A DNA stretch of 64,000 bases from Polyangiaceae bacterium (GTDB lineage: Bacteria > Myxococcota_A > Polyangia > Polyangiales > Polyangiaceae), in NCBI GenBank assembly GCA_019637295.1, contig JAHBVX010000002.1, positions 930,001 through 994,000 of the forward strand, written 5' to 3'. Of this stretch, positions 9,299 to 17,545 are shown in pieces (position 1 is the first letter of the stretch; every line of letters begins with the position of its first letter). A model generated the notes under the pieces. That model was not told the origin of the DNA, made no database searches, and saw only the letters and a program-made list of their open reading frames with translations. A program made the translations under genes and the position numbers.

Positions 9299-10308
9299 CG
9301 GAGCGCCGGTCCTCTCGCGTCTTGACCGAGCGGGACGCGGTGCGGCGGCTCGGCCGGATCTTTCGCGGCAACGCGGCGCTGCTCGGCATCGGTGACGACG
9401 CGGCGTGCGTGCGCCTGCCCCCGCGGGGGCAGCTCGTGCTCAGCGTGGACGCGGCCTTCGAGCACGTGCACTTCGAGCTCGATTGGCTGAGCCTGACGGA
9501 CATCGGCTACCGGGCGCACATGGCGGCGCTGAGCGATCTGGCCGCCATGGGCGCCCGGCCGCGTTGGGCGCTGTCCGCCGTGAGCTTCCCGAAGGGAGCG
9601 ACCGGCGACCAACTGTCGGCGCTCGGCCGGGGCCAGGCTCGGGCCGCGCGCGAGGCCGGAGCTCCCGTCGTGGGCGGCAATCTCGCGCGCGGCGCCGGTT
9701 GGTCGGTGACCACCACCGTCATCGGCACGGCGCGCGCGCCCCTGACCCGCTCTGGCGCGCGAGCGGGGGACGAGCTGTGGCTGCTCGGGGAGGTCGGGCT
9801 CAGTGGCGCAGGGCTGTCGCTCTTTCGGCGAGGTGGCCGCCCGCTGCGCTCCTCCCTCTCGCTCAGCGCCGAGCGGGCAGCCAAGCGCGCGTTCCGCCGG
9901 CCCCTCGCGCGCATCGCGGACGGACTGGCGCTCCGCGGCCGCGCCCACGCCGTCATCGACGTCTCGGACGGGCTGGCGGGGGACGCACTGCACCTGGCGC
10001 AGGCCAGCGGGGTGCGGGTCGTGCTCGAACGACCGGCGCTCGAGGCGCTGCTGCATCCCGCTCTGCTCGCGGTGGCCCGTGCGCTCGGCCAAGACGCGGT
10101 CGCCCTGGCCCTGGCCGGTGGTGAGGACTACGCGCTGCTCGCCGCGGGCCCGCCGGCGCGCCGCCCTCGGGCGGCTCGCGTCGTCGGGCGCGTCGAAGCG
10201 GGGCGCGGCGCCGTGCTACTGGACGGCGCGCGCCGGCTCGTGCTGGACGGCGGCTTCGATCACTTCGTCAGCGACAGGTCACGCCTACGCCGCGCGCGAT
10301 CGCGTTGA
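9295..10308 (+). CDS. thiL: Thiamine-monophosphate kinase
   Basis: A 337-residue protein of the ThiL/PurM/SelD fold. It shows the N-terminal GIGDDAACV metal/phosphate motif, the SVDAAFEHVHF segment, MAALSDLAAMGARP, VVGGNLARG, IDVSDGLAGD and GGEDYALL, all in ThiL order. It makes thiamine diphosphate from thiamine monophosphate and ATP. The ATG at 9295 overlaps the kinase stop as ATGA; an in-frame GTG at 9274 is a less likely start. No other thiamine gene is nearby, so its place behind two signalling genes is odd. The last 41 bases overlap a convergent lipoprotein gene. Confidence 0.93.
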   Translation: MTERRSSRVLTERDAVRRLGRIFRGNAALLGIGDDAACVRLPPRGQLVLSVDAAFEHVHFELDWLSLTDIGYRAHMAALSDLAAMGARPRWALSAVSFPKGATGDQLSALGRGQARAAREAGAPVVGGNLARGAGWSVTTTVIGTARAPLTRSGARAGDELWLLGEVGLSGAGLSLFRRGGRPLRSSLSLSAERAAKRAFRRPLARIADGLALRGRAHAVIDVSDGLAGDALHLAQASGVRVVLERPALEALLHPALLAVARALGQDAVALALAGGEDYALLAAGPPARRPRAARVVGRVEAGRGAVLLDGARRLVLDGGFDHFVSDRSRLRRARSR

Positions 10309-10684
10309 TCTGGCTCGCGCCCTGGCCGGACTTGACCGCGGCGTAGCAGGTCGCGGCCGCCTGCTTCATGTAGGTCGCGGTCGGCTCTGGAGCGTTGGCG
10401 GCGTTCTGCTGGATCGCCGCGCAACATGCCGACAGGCTGGCGGCAGGCTTGAACGGTCCGACCTTCTTGCCGGCGTCCGCGTCCGCGTCCTCGACGTCCG
10501 GTCCGGCGTCCTCGATCTCAAGGGCGAGGGGCGCGTCCGGGGTGGAGACGGGGGCGGCGGAGGGCAGGGGTGGCGGTGGCTCGTCCTTCTTGCAGCCCGA
10601 GTAGCTGACCACGGTGAGCGGAACGAGGAGCCCGATCCCAACGGGAGCGAGCAAGGACTTCAGAGTGTTCGGTGCGGTTTTCAT
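10268..10684 (-). CDS. Small Cys-patterned lipoprotein
   Basis: A 138-residue protein with a type II signal peptide ending in the lipobox-like YSGC (Cys31). A Pro/Ala/Asp-rich linker follows, then a C-terminal segment with a CC pair, a single C about 25 residues later and a C next to the end. A clear AAGGAG Shine-Dalgarno precedes the ATG. Function is unknown. The neighbouring lipoprotein gene at 10835 has the same CC..C..C layout, so the two look like distant paralogues. The 3' end overlaps thiL by 41 bases. Confidence 0.72.
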   Translation of the reverse strand: MKTAPNTLKSLLAPVGIGLLVPLTVVSYSGCKKDEPPPPLPSAAPVSTPDAPLALEIEDAGPDVEDADADAGKKVGPFKPAASLSACCAAIQQNAANAPEPTATYMKQAAATCYAAVKSGQGASQINAIARGVGVTCR

Positions 10685-10834
10685 GCGAGCTCCTTGGACG
10701 CGGGCCGTGGCCTGCGCTGTGCGGTTTCGTAGTCCGACAGCGCACGCGCCGTCAAATCCGACTGTGGGGTCAGGCGCGAACCCATGCGCCTCAGCTTAGC
10801 CGGCCTGGGCGGAATTTGCGTAAGAATGCGCGGG

Positions 10835-11257
10835 CTAGCAGCCCTCTGGGGGCTTGCCCCCCTGCAGCTGCTCGCGGATCAGGGTGCGAGCCTGAGCCTC
10901 GGTGGCCATGCCTCGCTCGACCTGCCGGGCGATGCTGCGGCACACGCTCAGCGCGACGTCCCAGCGGGTGCTGGCGGCGTCGAGGCCCCCGTCACCACCC
11001 CGGGCGCTGAGCGCTACGCAGCAGCGACGGATGCGCTCGTGGGCGTCCGGGCTTGGTACCTCGGCGGTCGCGTCGGGACCCCCGTCCGGTACCGGCGTCG
11101 GGGGCTCGGACGCGTCCGTCCCGCGGCCCGCCGGCAGAGCGGCGGTCTCGGCGGGACGGCTCGCGCCTGCCCCCGGAGGCTCTTCCCGGCAGCCGGGCAG
11201 GCACGTCAGAGCCAGCACGGGCGCCGCCCAGGCGCCCGTCCAGCTCCGGCGCGTCAG
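10835..11257 (-). CDS. Small Cys-patterned lipoprotein, second copy
   Basis: About 140 residues with a short hydrophobic export signal and a lipobox CLPGC, a Pro/Ala-rich linker, and a C-terminal part with a CC pair, then C and a terminal C, as in the gene at 10268. The start is uncertain. A CTG at 11257 overlaps the nrdJ stop (CTGA) and gives a normal signal peptide; a GTG about 13 codons later would leave a very short one. It lies directly downstream of nrdJ on the same strand and may be co-transcribed with it. Function is unknown. Confidence 0.6.
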   Translation of the reverse strand: MTRRSWTGAWAAPVLALTCLPGCREEPPGAGASRPAETAALPAGRGTDASEPPTPVPDGGPDATAEVPSPDAHERIRRCCVALSARGGDGGLDAASTRWDVALSVCRSIARQVERGMATEAQARTLIREQLQGGKPPEGC

Positions 11258-14200
11258 CTGCAGCCCATGCTGTTGCCGCAGTTGAGGCACTTGTAGCAGG
11301 CGCCGTTGCGCACGGTGATGTGTCCGCAGCCATCGCACACCGGAGCGTCGCCCATCATCTCTTCGAGCTGGGCGTCGAGCGCGCCGTGGACCTCAGTGCC
11401 CACCAGGTTCTGCGCGTCCTCGGCCAGCGCGACTGGGACGGCCAGGGGCGCGGTCGGATCTTCGATGTGGGGCAGGGCCGCGGGCTGCTCCTCTGGCTTG
11501 ACCTGGGCGAAGTCGTAGCGCTGCAAATACTCCACACCGAGCACGCGGAAGATGTAGTCCACGATGCTGGTCGCGAACTTGATGTTCGGGTGCCCGCCGA
11601 CCACGCCGTGGGGTTCGAAGCGAGTGAAGGTGAACTGCTCGACGTAGGTGTCGAGCGGAACGCCGTACTGCAGACCCACGCTCACGGCCATCGCGAAGCA
11701 GTTCATGAGCGAGCGGAAGGCAGCGCCCTCCTTGTGCATGTCGATGAAGATCTCGCCGAGGGTGCCGTCGTCGTACTCGCCGGTACGCAAGAACACCTTG
11801 TGTCCGCCCACCAGCGCTTCCTGCGTGAATCCGGCGCGCTTCTTGGGCAAGCGCACGCGGATGCCCTGAGGCCGGGTGGCGATCGTGAGCGCGGCGACCG
11901 GGGTCGTCGAGTCCGCCGCGTCCGTCTTCTTGTCGCCGCTGCTGGTGAGGGGCTGGCTGGCCTTGCACCCGTCGCGGTAGAGCGCCACGGCCTTGAGGCC
12001 GAGCTTCCAGCCCTGCTCGTAGATCTCGCGCACGTCCTCGACGCTGGCTTCGCTCGGCAGGTTGACGGTCTTGCTGATGGCGCCCGACAGGAACGGCTGC
12101 GTGGCGGCCATCATGTGGACGTGTGCCATGGGCGCCAGGAAGCGCTCGCCGGTTCGCCCGCAGCGATTGGCGCAGTCGAACACCGGGTAGTGCTCGAGCG
12201 CGAGGAAGGGCGCGCCCTCCACCGTCATGCGTCCGACGATCACGTCGCCGGCCTCTTGGATCTGCGCCGCGTCGAAGCCGAGGTGCTTCAACAGGTTGAA
12301 GCCGGGCTGGCTCATGCGCTCGGGTCCGATGCCGAGCCGCTCGTACGCCTCCTTGCCCAGGACCCAGGGCGCGAAGGCCAGCGTCAGGTCGAAGACGCCG
12401 GGGATAGCCTGCTCCACCTTGTCGAGCTCGGCGTCCGTCAGGCCCTTCTGCTTCAGGCTGACCCGATTGACGTGGGGTGACCCGAGCAGCGTGTTCGTGC
12501 CCGAGACGTACGCGACGATCTCGCTGACCTGCGCCGGCGAGTAGCCCAGCTTGGTGAGCGCCGCGGGCACCGACTGGTTGACGATCTTGAAGTAGCCGCC
12601 CCCCGCCAGCTTCTTGAACTTGACGAGCGCGAAGTCGGGCTCGATCCCCGTGGTGTCGCAGTCCATGAGCAGCCCGATGGTCCCCGTAGGAGCCAACACC
12701 GTCGCCTGGGCGTTACGATAGCCGTGCTGCTCGCCGAGCCGCACCGCTTCGTCCCAGTCTTCGCTTGCCGCGCGCCACAGCTCCTCCGGACACTCGTCGC
12801 GGTTGATGGCGTAGGCCGCCTCCTGGTGCATGCGCATCACGCGCAGCATCGGCTCCCGGTTCTTCTCGTAGCCCGGGAAGGGCTGCTTGCTCGCGGCGAT
12901 CTTGGCGCTCTGTCGGTAGGCGTGACCGCACAGGATGGCCGTCAGTGCGGCCGCGATGGAGCGACCCTTGTTGGAGTCATAGGGCACGCCGAGCAGCATG
13001 AGCACGGTGCCCAGGTTGGCGTAGCCGAGGCCGAGGGGACGGTAGTCGTGCGAGTTCTTCGCGATCGGCGCCGTGGGGTAGCTCGAGAAGTCGACCAGGA
13101 TCTCCTGCGCCGTGAAGAACACGTCCACGGCGTGGCGGTAGCCCGCGACGTCGAAGCTACCGTCAGCCCGCAGGAACTTGGTCAGGTTCAGGGACGACAG
13201 GTTGCAGGCCGTGTCGTCGAGGAACATGTACTCCGAGCAGGGGTTGGACGCGTTGATGCGTCCGGAGTTGGGGCAGGTGTGCCAGCGGTTGATGGTGGTG
13301 TCGTACTGGACTCCCGGGTCGGCGCAGCCCCAGGCGCTCTCCGCGACCATCGTCCACAGGTCTGCCGCATCGAGCGTGTCCACGACCTTGCCGCTGGTGC
13401 GCGCGATGGTCTGCCACTTGCCGCCCGACAGGGCAGCCGTCATGAACTCGTCGGAGACGCGTACGGAGTTGTTGGAGTTCTGACCGCTGATCGTGCGGTA
13501 GGCCTCGCCGTTGAAGTCGCTCTCGTAGCCGGCGGCGATCAGCGCTCGAGCCTTGCGCTCCTCACGCACCTTCCACTGGATGAAATCAGCGATCTCGGGG
13601 TGGTCCATGTCCAGGCACACCATCTTGGCGGCGCGCCGCGTGGTGCCTCCGCTCTTGGTCGCGCCCGCGGCGCGGTCGAACACCTCCAGGAAGCTCATCA
13701 GCCCGCTCGAGGTGCCGCCCCCGGAGAGCTTCTCCTGCTTGCCGCGGATACGGCTGAAGTTCGAGCCGGTGCCGGAGCCATACTTGAACAGGCGGGCCTC
13801 GCTCTTGACGAGATCGTAGATGCTCATCAGATCGTCGCTGGCGCTCTGGATAAAACACGCCGAGCACTGCGGGTGCTCGTACGCGTTCTTGGTCTCCGCG
13901 ACGGCGCCGACCTGGTCGTTCCAGGCCCAGTTGCCGCCCGAGCCCTCTACGCCGTACTCGTGAAAGAGTCCGCAGTTGAACCAGACCGGCGAGTTGAACG
14001 CGCCGTACTGGTTGACGAGCAGGAAGGTGAGCTCGGCCTCGAAGGCGTCGGCGTCCTTCTTGGTGGCGAAGTAGCCGCCGAGGCGCTCGCCGGCCGCGCG
14101 CAGGGTGTGAGCGATGCGGTAGACGACCTGACGCACGCTCGACTCGCCTTGCTTGGAGTCCCCGTTGAGGCCGGCCTTGCGGAAGTACTTGCTGACGACG

Positions 14201-14454
14201 ATGTCGGTGGCCAGCTGCGACCAGGGCGCCGGGATCTCGGCGCCCTCCATCTTGAACACGACCGAGCCATCCGGGTTCGTGATCACGCTCTTGCGCAGCT
14301 CCCAGGTCACCGCCTCGAAGCCCGTCTGACCCGGCTCCGTGAAGCGGCGCTCGAACTCGAGGCCTCGGCGCTTCTTGCTCGCGCGCTTCTCCGCCTTGGG
14401 CGTCGCGCTGCTCTTCACTGAACCTTCTTGACCTACGATCGTCGACTGCGCCAT
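11254..14454 (-). CDS. nrdJ: Adenosylcobalamin-dependent (class II) ribonucleotide reductase
   Basis: A 1066-residue class II ribonucleotide reductase. Visible hallmarks are the [10 protein letters not shown] region, [43 protein letters not shown] (active-site and loop region), and a C-terminal tail with Cys pairs ([14 protein letters not shown]) that resembles a zinc ribbon or redox tail. It reduces ribonucleotides to deoxyribonucleotides with adenosylcobalamin and needs no oxygen. The ATG at 14454 follows an AAGGAG Shine-Dalgarno. The frame is open for 55 more codons upstream, but that part looks non-coding. The 3' end overlaps the small lipoprotein gene. Confidence 0.95.
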   Translation of the reverse strand: MAQSTIVGQEGSVKSSATPKAEKRASKKRRGLEFERRFTEPGQTGFEAVTWELRKSVITNPDGSVVFKMEGAEIPAPWSQLATDIVVSKYFRKAGLNGDSKQGESSVRQVVYRIAHTLRAAGERLGGYFATKKDADAFEAELTFLLVNQYGAFNSPVWFNCGLFHEYGVEGSGGNWAWNDQVGAVAETKNAYEHPQCSACFIQSASDDLMSIYDLVKSEARLFKYGSGTGSNFSRIRGKQEKLSGGGTSSGLMSFLEVFDRAAGATKSGGTTRRAAKMVCLDMDHPEIADFIQWKVREERKARALIAAGYESDFNGEAYRTISGQNSNNSVRVSDEFMTAALSGGKWQTIARTSGKVVDTLDAADLWTMVAESAWGCADPGVQYDTTINRWHTCPNSGRINASNPCSEYMFLDDTACNLSSLNLTKFLRADGSFDVAGYRHAVDVFFTAQEILVDFSSYPTAPIAKNSHDYRPLGLGYANLGTVLMLLGVPYDSNKGRSIAAALTAILCGHAYRQSAKIAASKQPFPGYEKNREPMLRVMRMHQEAAYAINRDECPEELWRAASEDWDEAVRLGEQHGYRNAQATVLAPTGTIGLLMDCDTTGIEPDFALVKFKKLAGGGYFKIVNQSVPAALTKLGYSPAQVSEIVAYVSGTNTLLGSPHVNRVSLKQKGLTDAELDKVEQAIPGVFDLTLAFAPWVLGKEAYERLGIGPERMSQPGFNLLKHLGFDAAQIQEAGDVIVGRMTVEGAPFLALEHYPVFDCANRCGRTGERFLAPMAHVHMMAATQPFLSGAISKTVNLPSEASVEDVREIYEQGWKLGLKAVALYRDGCKASQPLTSSGDKKTDAADSTTPVAALTIATRPQGIRVRLPKKRAGFTQEALVGGHKVFLRTGEYDDGTLGEIFIDMHKEGAAFRSLMNCFAMAVSVGLQYGVPLDTYVEQFTFTRFEPHGVVGGHPNIKFATSIVDYIFRVLGVEYLQRYDFAQVKPEEQPAALPHIEDPTAPLAVPVALAEDAQNLVGTEVHGALDAQLEEMMGDAPVCDGCGHITVRNGACYKCLNCGNSMGCS

Positions 14455-14683
14455 CCCTCGCTCCTTCACCGTGCTCACCCGGCTGTTCTGTGCCTCTCCC
14501 GCGCGAACTCGCTCGCGCGGGCCGAAACGACGGGACGCGGATAGCGACGCTCGACTCGCGTCGAGCGTGGCCCCGAGCCCCTCGCTCCCCTTCAACTCGT
14601 CAAGCGCCGACCGGGACACGGCCCGGGCGGACCGGAGCTGCCGCTCCGGAAGTGCGCGGCCAGGGTCATGACACTGAGTTCTT

Positions 14684-14869
14684 GTTCAGTCTTCACGGTG
14701 TCTGCCTCGGTCGCGGAAAAAGCCACCACTGCTTCCCCGCACAGGCGAGGGTGTTCAGTGAGGTCCGACTATGTACCCCAAGGGCTTGGGGTGGGGCAAG
14801 AAAAAACCACGACAAATGGGGCACTCGGGGATAAGCGGCCGAAGGCACTGAACTTTCGCGACCCTGAAC
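14684..14869. repeat. Four GTTCAG words upstream of nrdJ
   Basis: GTTCAG occurs at 14684-14689 and 14753-14758 on the plus strand, and as CTGAAC at 14848-14853 and 14864-14869. Two copies extend to GTTCAGTG in opposite orientation. The first sits in an imperfect palindrome whose arms are ACTGA and TCAGT (14673-14690). GTTCAG-type half sites are, from memory, part of the Myxococcus LexA operator, so SOS or a similar control of nrdJ is a reasonable guess. Confidence 0.45.
14776..14791. repeat. Perfect inverted repeat, CCCCAAG arms
   Basis: CCCCAAG, two bases, then CTTGGGG: a 7-base perfect inverted repeat. No T-run follows on either strand in the right place, so it is not a normal terminator. 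It lies between the GTTCAG words in the nrdJ upstream region and could be an operator. Confidence 0.5.
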
Positions 14870-14957
14870 ACACGCTGCCCACGGGTCTTCCAAGGCTTCC
14901 TCACAGGGATGTCCCCACCTTGTCCCCTGGCCGCCGCCCGCCGCCCGCCGCGACGCC

Positions 14958-16397
14958 TCAGAAACCTGCCGGCGCGTGACCCAAGCGCGCCACGATGGCG
15001 AAGTCCCGCTCGGCCGTGAGCACCAGCACTTCCGCGTGCCGGCGCAGGGCGGGGGTCAGCCGTGCGGCGTCTCCCGCGACGCTGACCACCAGCGCGCTGG
15101 GCTGGCCCGCGGAGCGCATCGCGGTCAACACCGCACGCGCGGACGTCTCGCGCGCGGTCTCGCGCATGCGATCGAAGCCCTCGGGCGAGACGCCGAGACG
15201 CGTCAGCGTGACGAGCAGTTCTCGGCTGCGCGAGGGCGTCTCGAGCTCGAACAGGACGTCGTCGCTGGCGCGCGCCCGTGCGAGCTGGAGCGAACGCTCA
15301 TCGAGGGTTCGACTCGACAGCTCCACCGCTCGGCCGAGTACGGCCGAGACGAAGTCGACGGCGGCGGCGGGAGCTGCCTGCGCCTCGAGCCCGACGACGC
15401 TGCTGCCGTCGGCGAAGGGCTCGACGAACGCGCGAGCTCCCGGGACCTGGCTGCCGAGCGCGGTCCACGCCACCGCCACGAGCGGAGCGCGCGGATCCGT
15501 CGCGGAGGGCGCGAGCCCGGCGACGAGGGCATGCGCCATCGTCGCGCCGGGTTGATCGACCACCAGCACCGTGAGCTTCGTCCGCGCCAGGGGCGCCGGA
15601 GCGACGTGCGGCGCGGCGACGGGCGCGGCCGCGCCTACGGTCCAGCGCTCGAGCGTCGAGCTCGGGACGTCACCGACCACCGTCAAGCGGGCGCGCTCGG
15701 GTCGCAGCCTCGCCGCACACCAACGGGCCACCTCGCGCGCATCGAGCGCGCGCAGCCGGCTCGGATCGGCCAGCGCGTCCGCGTGTGGATGACGGCTCGT
15801 GGGTAGCTCGAACAGCTCGCGCAGCGCGGCGGCGCGCGCCGTCGCTCCGAGCCCAGCGAGCGCTCGCGTCTCGCGCGCCAGCGCGGCGGCGCGGGTGCGC
15901 GTCAGCTCGGGCGGGGTGGGCGGCGCGAGACCGCCTTCGAGCACGGTCAGCGCGGCAGCGGAGCGCTCACTCGACACGTCGACGCGCAGGGTGAGCCCGT
16001 CCAGGGTCGGTTCGACGCTCAGCGTCGCGCCGTGCGCGCCGAGCGCTGGGGTGAGTCGCGCGACGAGGGTCTCGGCGAGCCAGGGGGAGGCGCCCCGCAG
16101 CGCACCTTCCTCGGCTCGCCCCGCGTCGAACTCGAGCGCGATCGCGGTCACGCCCGGGTCCGGTCGCACCCAGCGCGTGACCAGCAGGCCATCGGCGCGA
16201 CGCGTCGTGGTCACGTCCGTGAGGGTGCGCTCCGGGGACGGCCCGCGCTCCGGGGGCTCGAGCGCGCTCGGCGCGGTCGAGCCCGCTTCGGGCGCGCTCG
16301 CCGTGGTCCTAGGGCGCGCCGGCGCCTCGGCCTCGCTCGGCACTCGAGCCGGGGCGCAGCCGAGCAGCAACGCCAGCGCGCCCAGGGCTGCCCTCAT
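14958..16397 (-). CDS. M16-like (insulinase-fold) lipoprotein, zinc site absent
   Basis: About 479 residues. The ATG at 16397 gives a clean lipoprotein signal (lipobox LLGC near residue 13) and overlaps the stop of the upstream gene as ATGA. After a Pro/Ala linker the protein follows the M16 two-lobe pattern: ALEFDAGRAEEG at the place of the usual zinc-site helix, then LTVVGDV, and a second lobe from about residue 260. The canonical HxxEH motif is missing (the position reads like SPWLAETL), so it should be inactive as a protease. M16 proteins often work as pairs of one active and one inactive subunit; here the partner also lacks the motif. Confidence 0.7.
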   Translation of the reverse strand: MRAALGALALLLGCAPARVPSEAEAPARPRTTASAPEAGSTAPSALEPPERGPSPERTLTDVTTTRRADGLLVTRWVRPDPGVTAIALEFDAGRAEEGALRGASPWLAETLVARLTPALGAHGATLSVEPTLDGLTLRVDVSSERSAAALTVLEGGLAPPTPPELTRTRAAALARETRALAGLGATARAAALRELFELPTSRHPHADALADPSRLRALDAREVARWCAARLRPERARLTVVGDVPSSTLERWTVGAAAPVAAPHVAPAPLARTKLTVLVVDQPGATMAHALVAGLAPSATDPRAPLVAVAWTALGSQVPGARAFVEPFADGSSVVGLEAQAAPAAAVDFVSAVLGRAVELSSRTLDERSLQLARARASDDVLFELETPSRSRELLVTLTRLGVSPEGFDRMRETARETSARAVLTAMRSAGQPSALVVSVAGDAARLTPALRRHAEVLVLTAERDFAIVARLGHAPAGF

Positions 16398-17449
16398 GGC
16401 GGCGCGGACTCCACCCGCACGACGACGCGTCCGTTCGAGGCGAGGCGACGCGTGGCCGCCGTGATCGCCTCGGGGGTCGCGCGCGCGAGCCACTCTTCAT
16501 GACCGAGGGCGCTACGCGCATTGCCGCTCGTCGCGATGCCGTCGAGCAGCAGCCTCGCCGCGCCCCGATGCGAGCTGAGCTCGCGCCGAAAGCTGAGCTG
16601 GGCCAGACGGCGCTCCTCCACGCCGGCGGGCCTGCGCGTCGTCGCGGCGGCGAGGCCGGGCCCCACGTCGAGCGGGCCTTGGGGCCACACCAGCGCGATG
16701 CTCGTCGGGCCCGAGAGCTCGAGGGTGAGCGGCGCGCCGCGTGAGGGAAGCGCGCGGGCCAGTCGCGCGGCCCCGAGCTCGAGCGCCGCGCGCTCGGGCT
16801 GTCCGCGCGGGGGCGCCGCCCAGGCGATCACCGTGAACGGCTCGGCGCTCGCCAGGCGCAGCTCGTGCGTCCCCTCCACGCCTGGCGCCACCGCGCGGCG
16901 CGCCGGCGCGGCCGGCAGCGTCAGCCGCCTCAGCCCGAGGACCAGCGAGTCGGGGTCGAGCTCGCCTACCACCGCGATCGCTCGCACGGCCGCGGTGACG
17001 ACGGGCCCTTCGGCTTCTGCGCGGAGCCTCGCTGCCGCCAACGCTCGAGCCTCGTGGCTGGCCGCTCTGGGGGGCGCCCGATCGACGGTGCCCAGCCAGT
17101 GCCGCACGAGCCACACGGCCAGCTCGCGCTCGGCGCTCGGCAGCTCGGCGCAGCGCCGCTCGCCGTCCTCGAGTCGCTCCACGTCGACGCGAACACCGCG
17201 AGCTTCGAGGGCGTCCACCGACAGTGGCGGATCCGCCGCGAGCGCCGGTCGCGTCGCGTAGTCGACGCACAGCGCCAGGGTGGGCGAGTCCGCGCGCGGC
17301 CACAGGACCGCCTGGGCGCCGGAACCGAGCGTCACCGTGGACAGCGACGCGACGCCGCTGCGCGCCGAGGGGACGGTCCCGAGCGCGGCAGCGGAGGCGA
17401 GCAGCACGGCGCCCGCGAACGTGATGCCCTGCGGCAACTGCGACGACAC
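16394..17449 (-). CDS. Second M16-like exported protein, degenerate
   Basis: About 351 residues with a signal peptide (hydrophobic stretch at about residues 10-25). The body has a weaker M16-like pattern: IAVVGELDPDSL, a strand near FTVIAWAAPP, and a C-terminal ATPEAITAATRRLASNGRVVVRV segment typical of M16 lobe ends. No HxxEH is present. The GTG at 17449 is preferred over a TTG at 17470 because it fits the signal peptide and lies 7 bases from a TATACA box. It is co-translated with the next M16-like gene (ATGA overlap) and divergent from the gamma-glutamyltransferase. Confidence 0.65.
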   Translation of the reverse strand: MSSQLPQGITFAGAVLLASAAALGTVPSARSGVASLSTVTLGSGAQAVLWPRADSPTLALCVDYATRPALAADPPLSVDALEARGVRVDVERLEDGERRCAELPSAERELAVWLVRHWLGTVDRAPPRAASHEARALAAARLRAEAEGPVVTAAVRAIAVVGELDPDSLVLGLRRLTLPAAPARRAVAPGVEGTHELRLASAEPFTVIAWAAPPRGQPERAALELGAARLARALPSRGAPLTLELSGPTSIALVWPQGPLDVGPGLAAATTRRPAGVEERRLAQLSFRRELSSHRGAARLLLDGIATSGNARSALGHEEWLARATPEAITAATRRLASNGRVVVRVESAPP

Positions 17450-17456
17450 TCGGCAC

Positions 17457-17462
17457 TGTATA
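17457..17462 (-). promoter_or_regulatory. Putative -10 element (TATACA) for the M16-like pair
   Basis: TATACA on the minus strand ends 7 bases before the GTG at 17449, so transcription would start at or beside the start codon. A TACAGT reading is shifted by two bases. No Shine-Dalgarno is seen. Confidence 0.4.
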
Positions 17463-17531
17463 CCACCCAAAGCGAGCCCGAGCGCGGGCGCTCGACGACG
17501 GCGAAACTGGACGCTGCTCCGCGCGCGGACC

Positions 17532-17537
17532 TAAGCT
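17532..17537 (+). promoter_or_regulatory. Putative -10 element (TAAGCT) for the ggt gene
   Basis: TAAGCT matches TANNNT and ends 8 bases before the GTG at 17546. It favours that start over the GTG at 17543 and suggests a leaderless transcript. Confidence 0.4.
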
Positions 17538-17545
17538 TCGCCGTG

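Larger units (their letters stand above)
14455..14957. promoter_or_regulatory. Intergenic/leader region upstream of nrdJ
   Basis: About 500 bases between nrdJ and the M16-type gene, both on the minus strand. No convincing gene is seen; a roughly 100-codon plus-strand frame here has no protein-like composition. It contains four GTTCAG/CTGAAC words, a 16-base inverted repeat, and several A- or T-runs rare elsewhere in the window. The B12-riboswitch core was looked for on the minus strand because nrdJ uses cobalamin, and was not found. It most likely holds the nrdJ promoter and operators. Confidence 0.55.

Noticed and set aside
11053-14421. Long plus-strand frames opposite nrdJ
   Set aside because: They are antisense to a well-conserved reductase and have no motifs.
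14641-14880. B12 riboswitch upstream of nrdJ
   Set aside because: A GGGGAAGCAGTGG stretch looked hopeful, but the rest of the cobalamin core could not be found.
14668-14979. Plus-strand frame of 103 codons in the nrdJ upstream region
   Set aside because: No start signal, no conserved-looking composition, and it covers apparent regulatory repeats.
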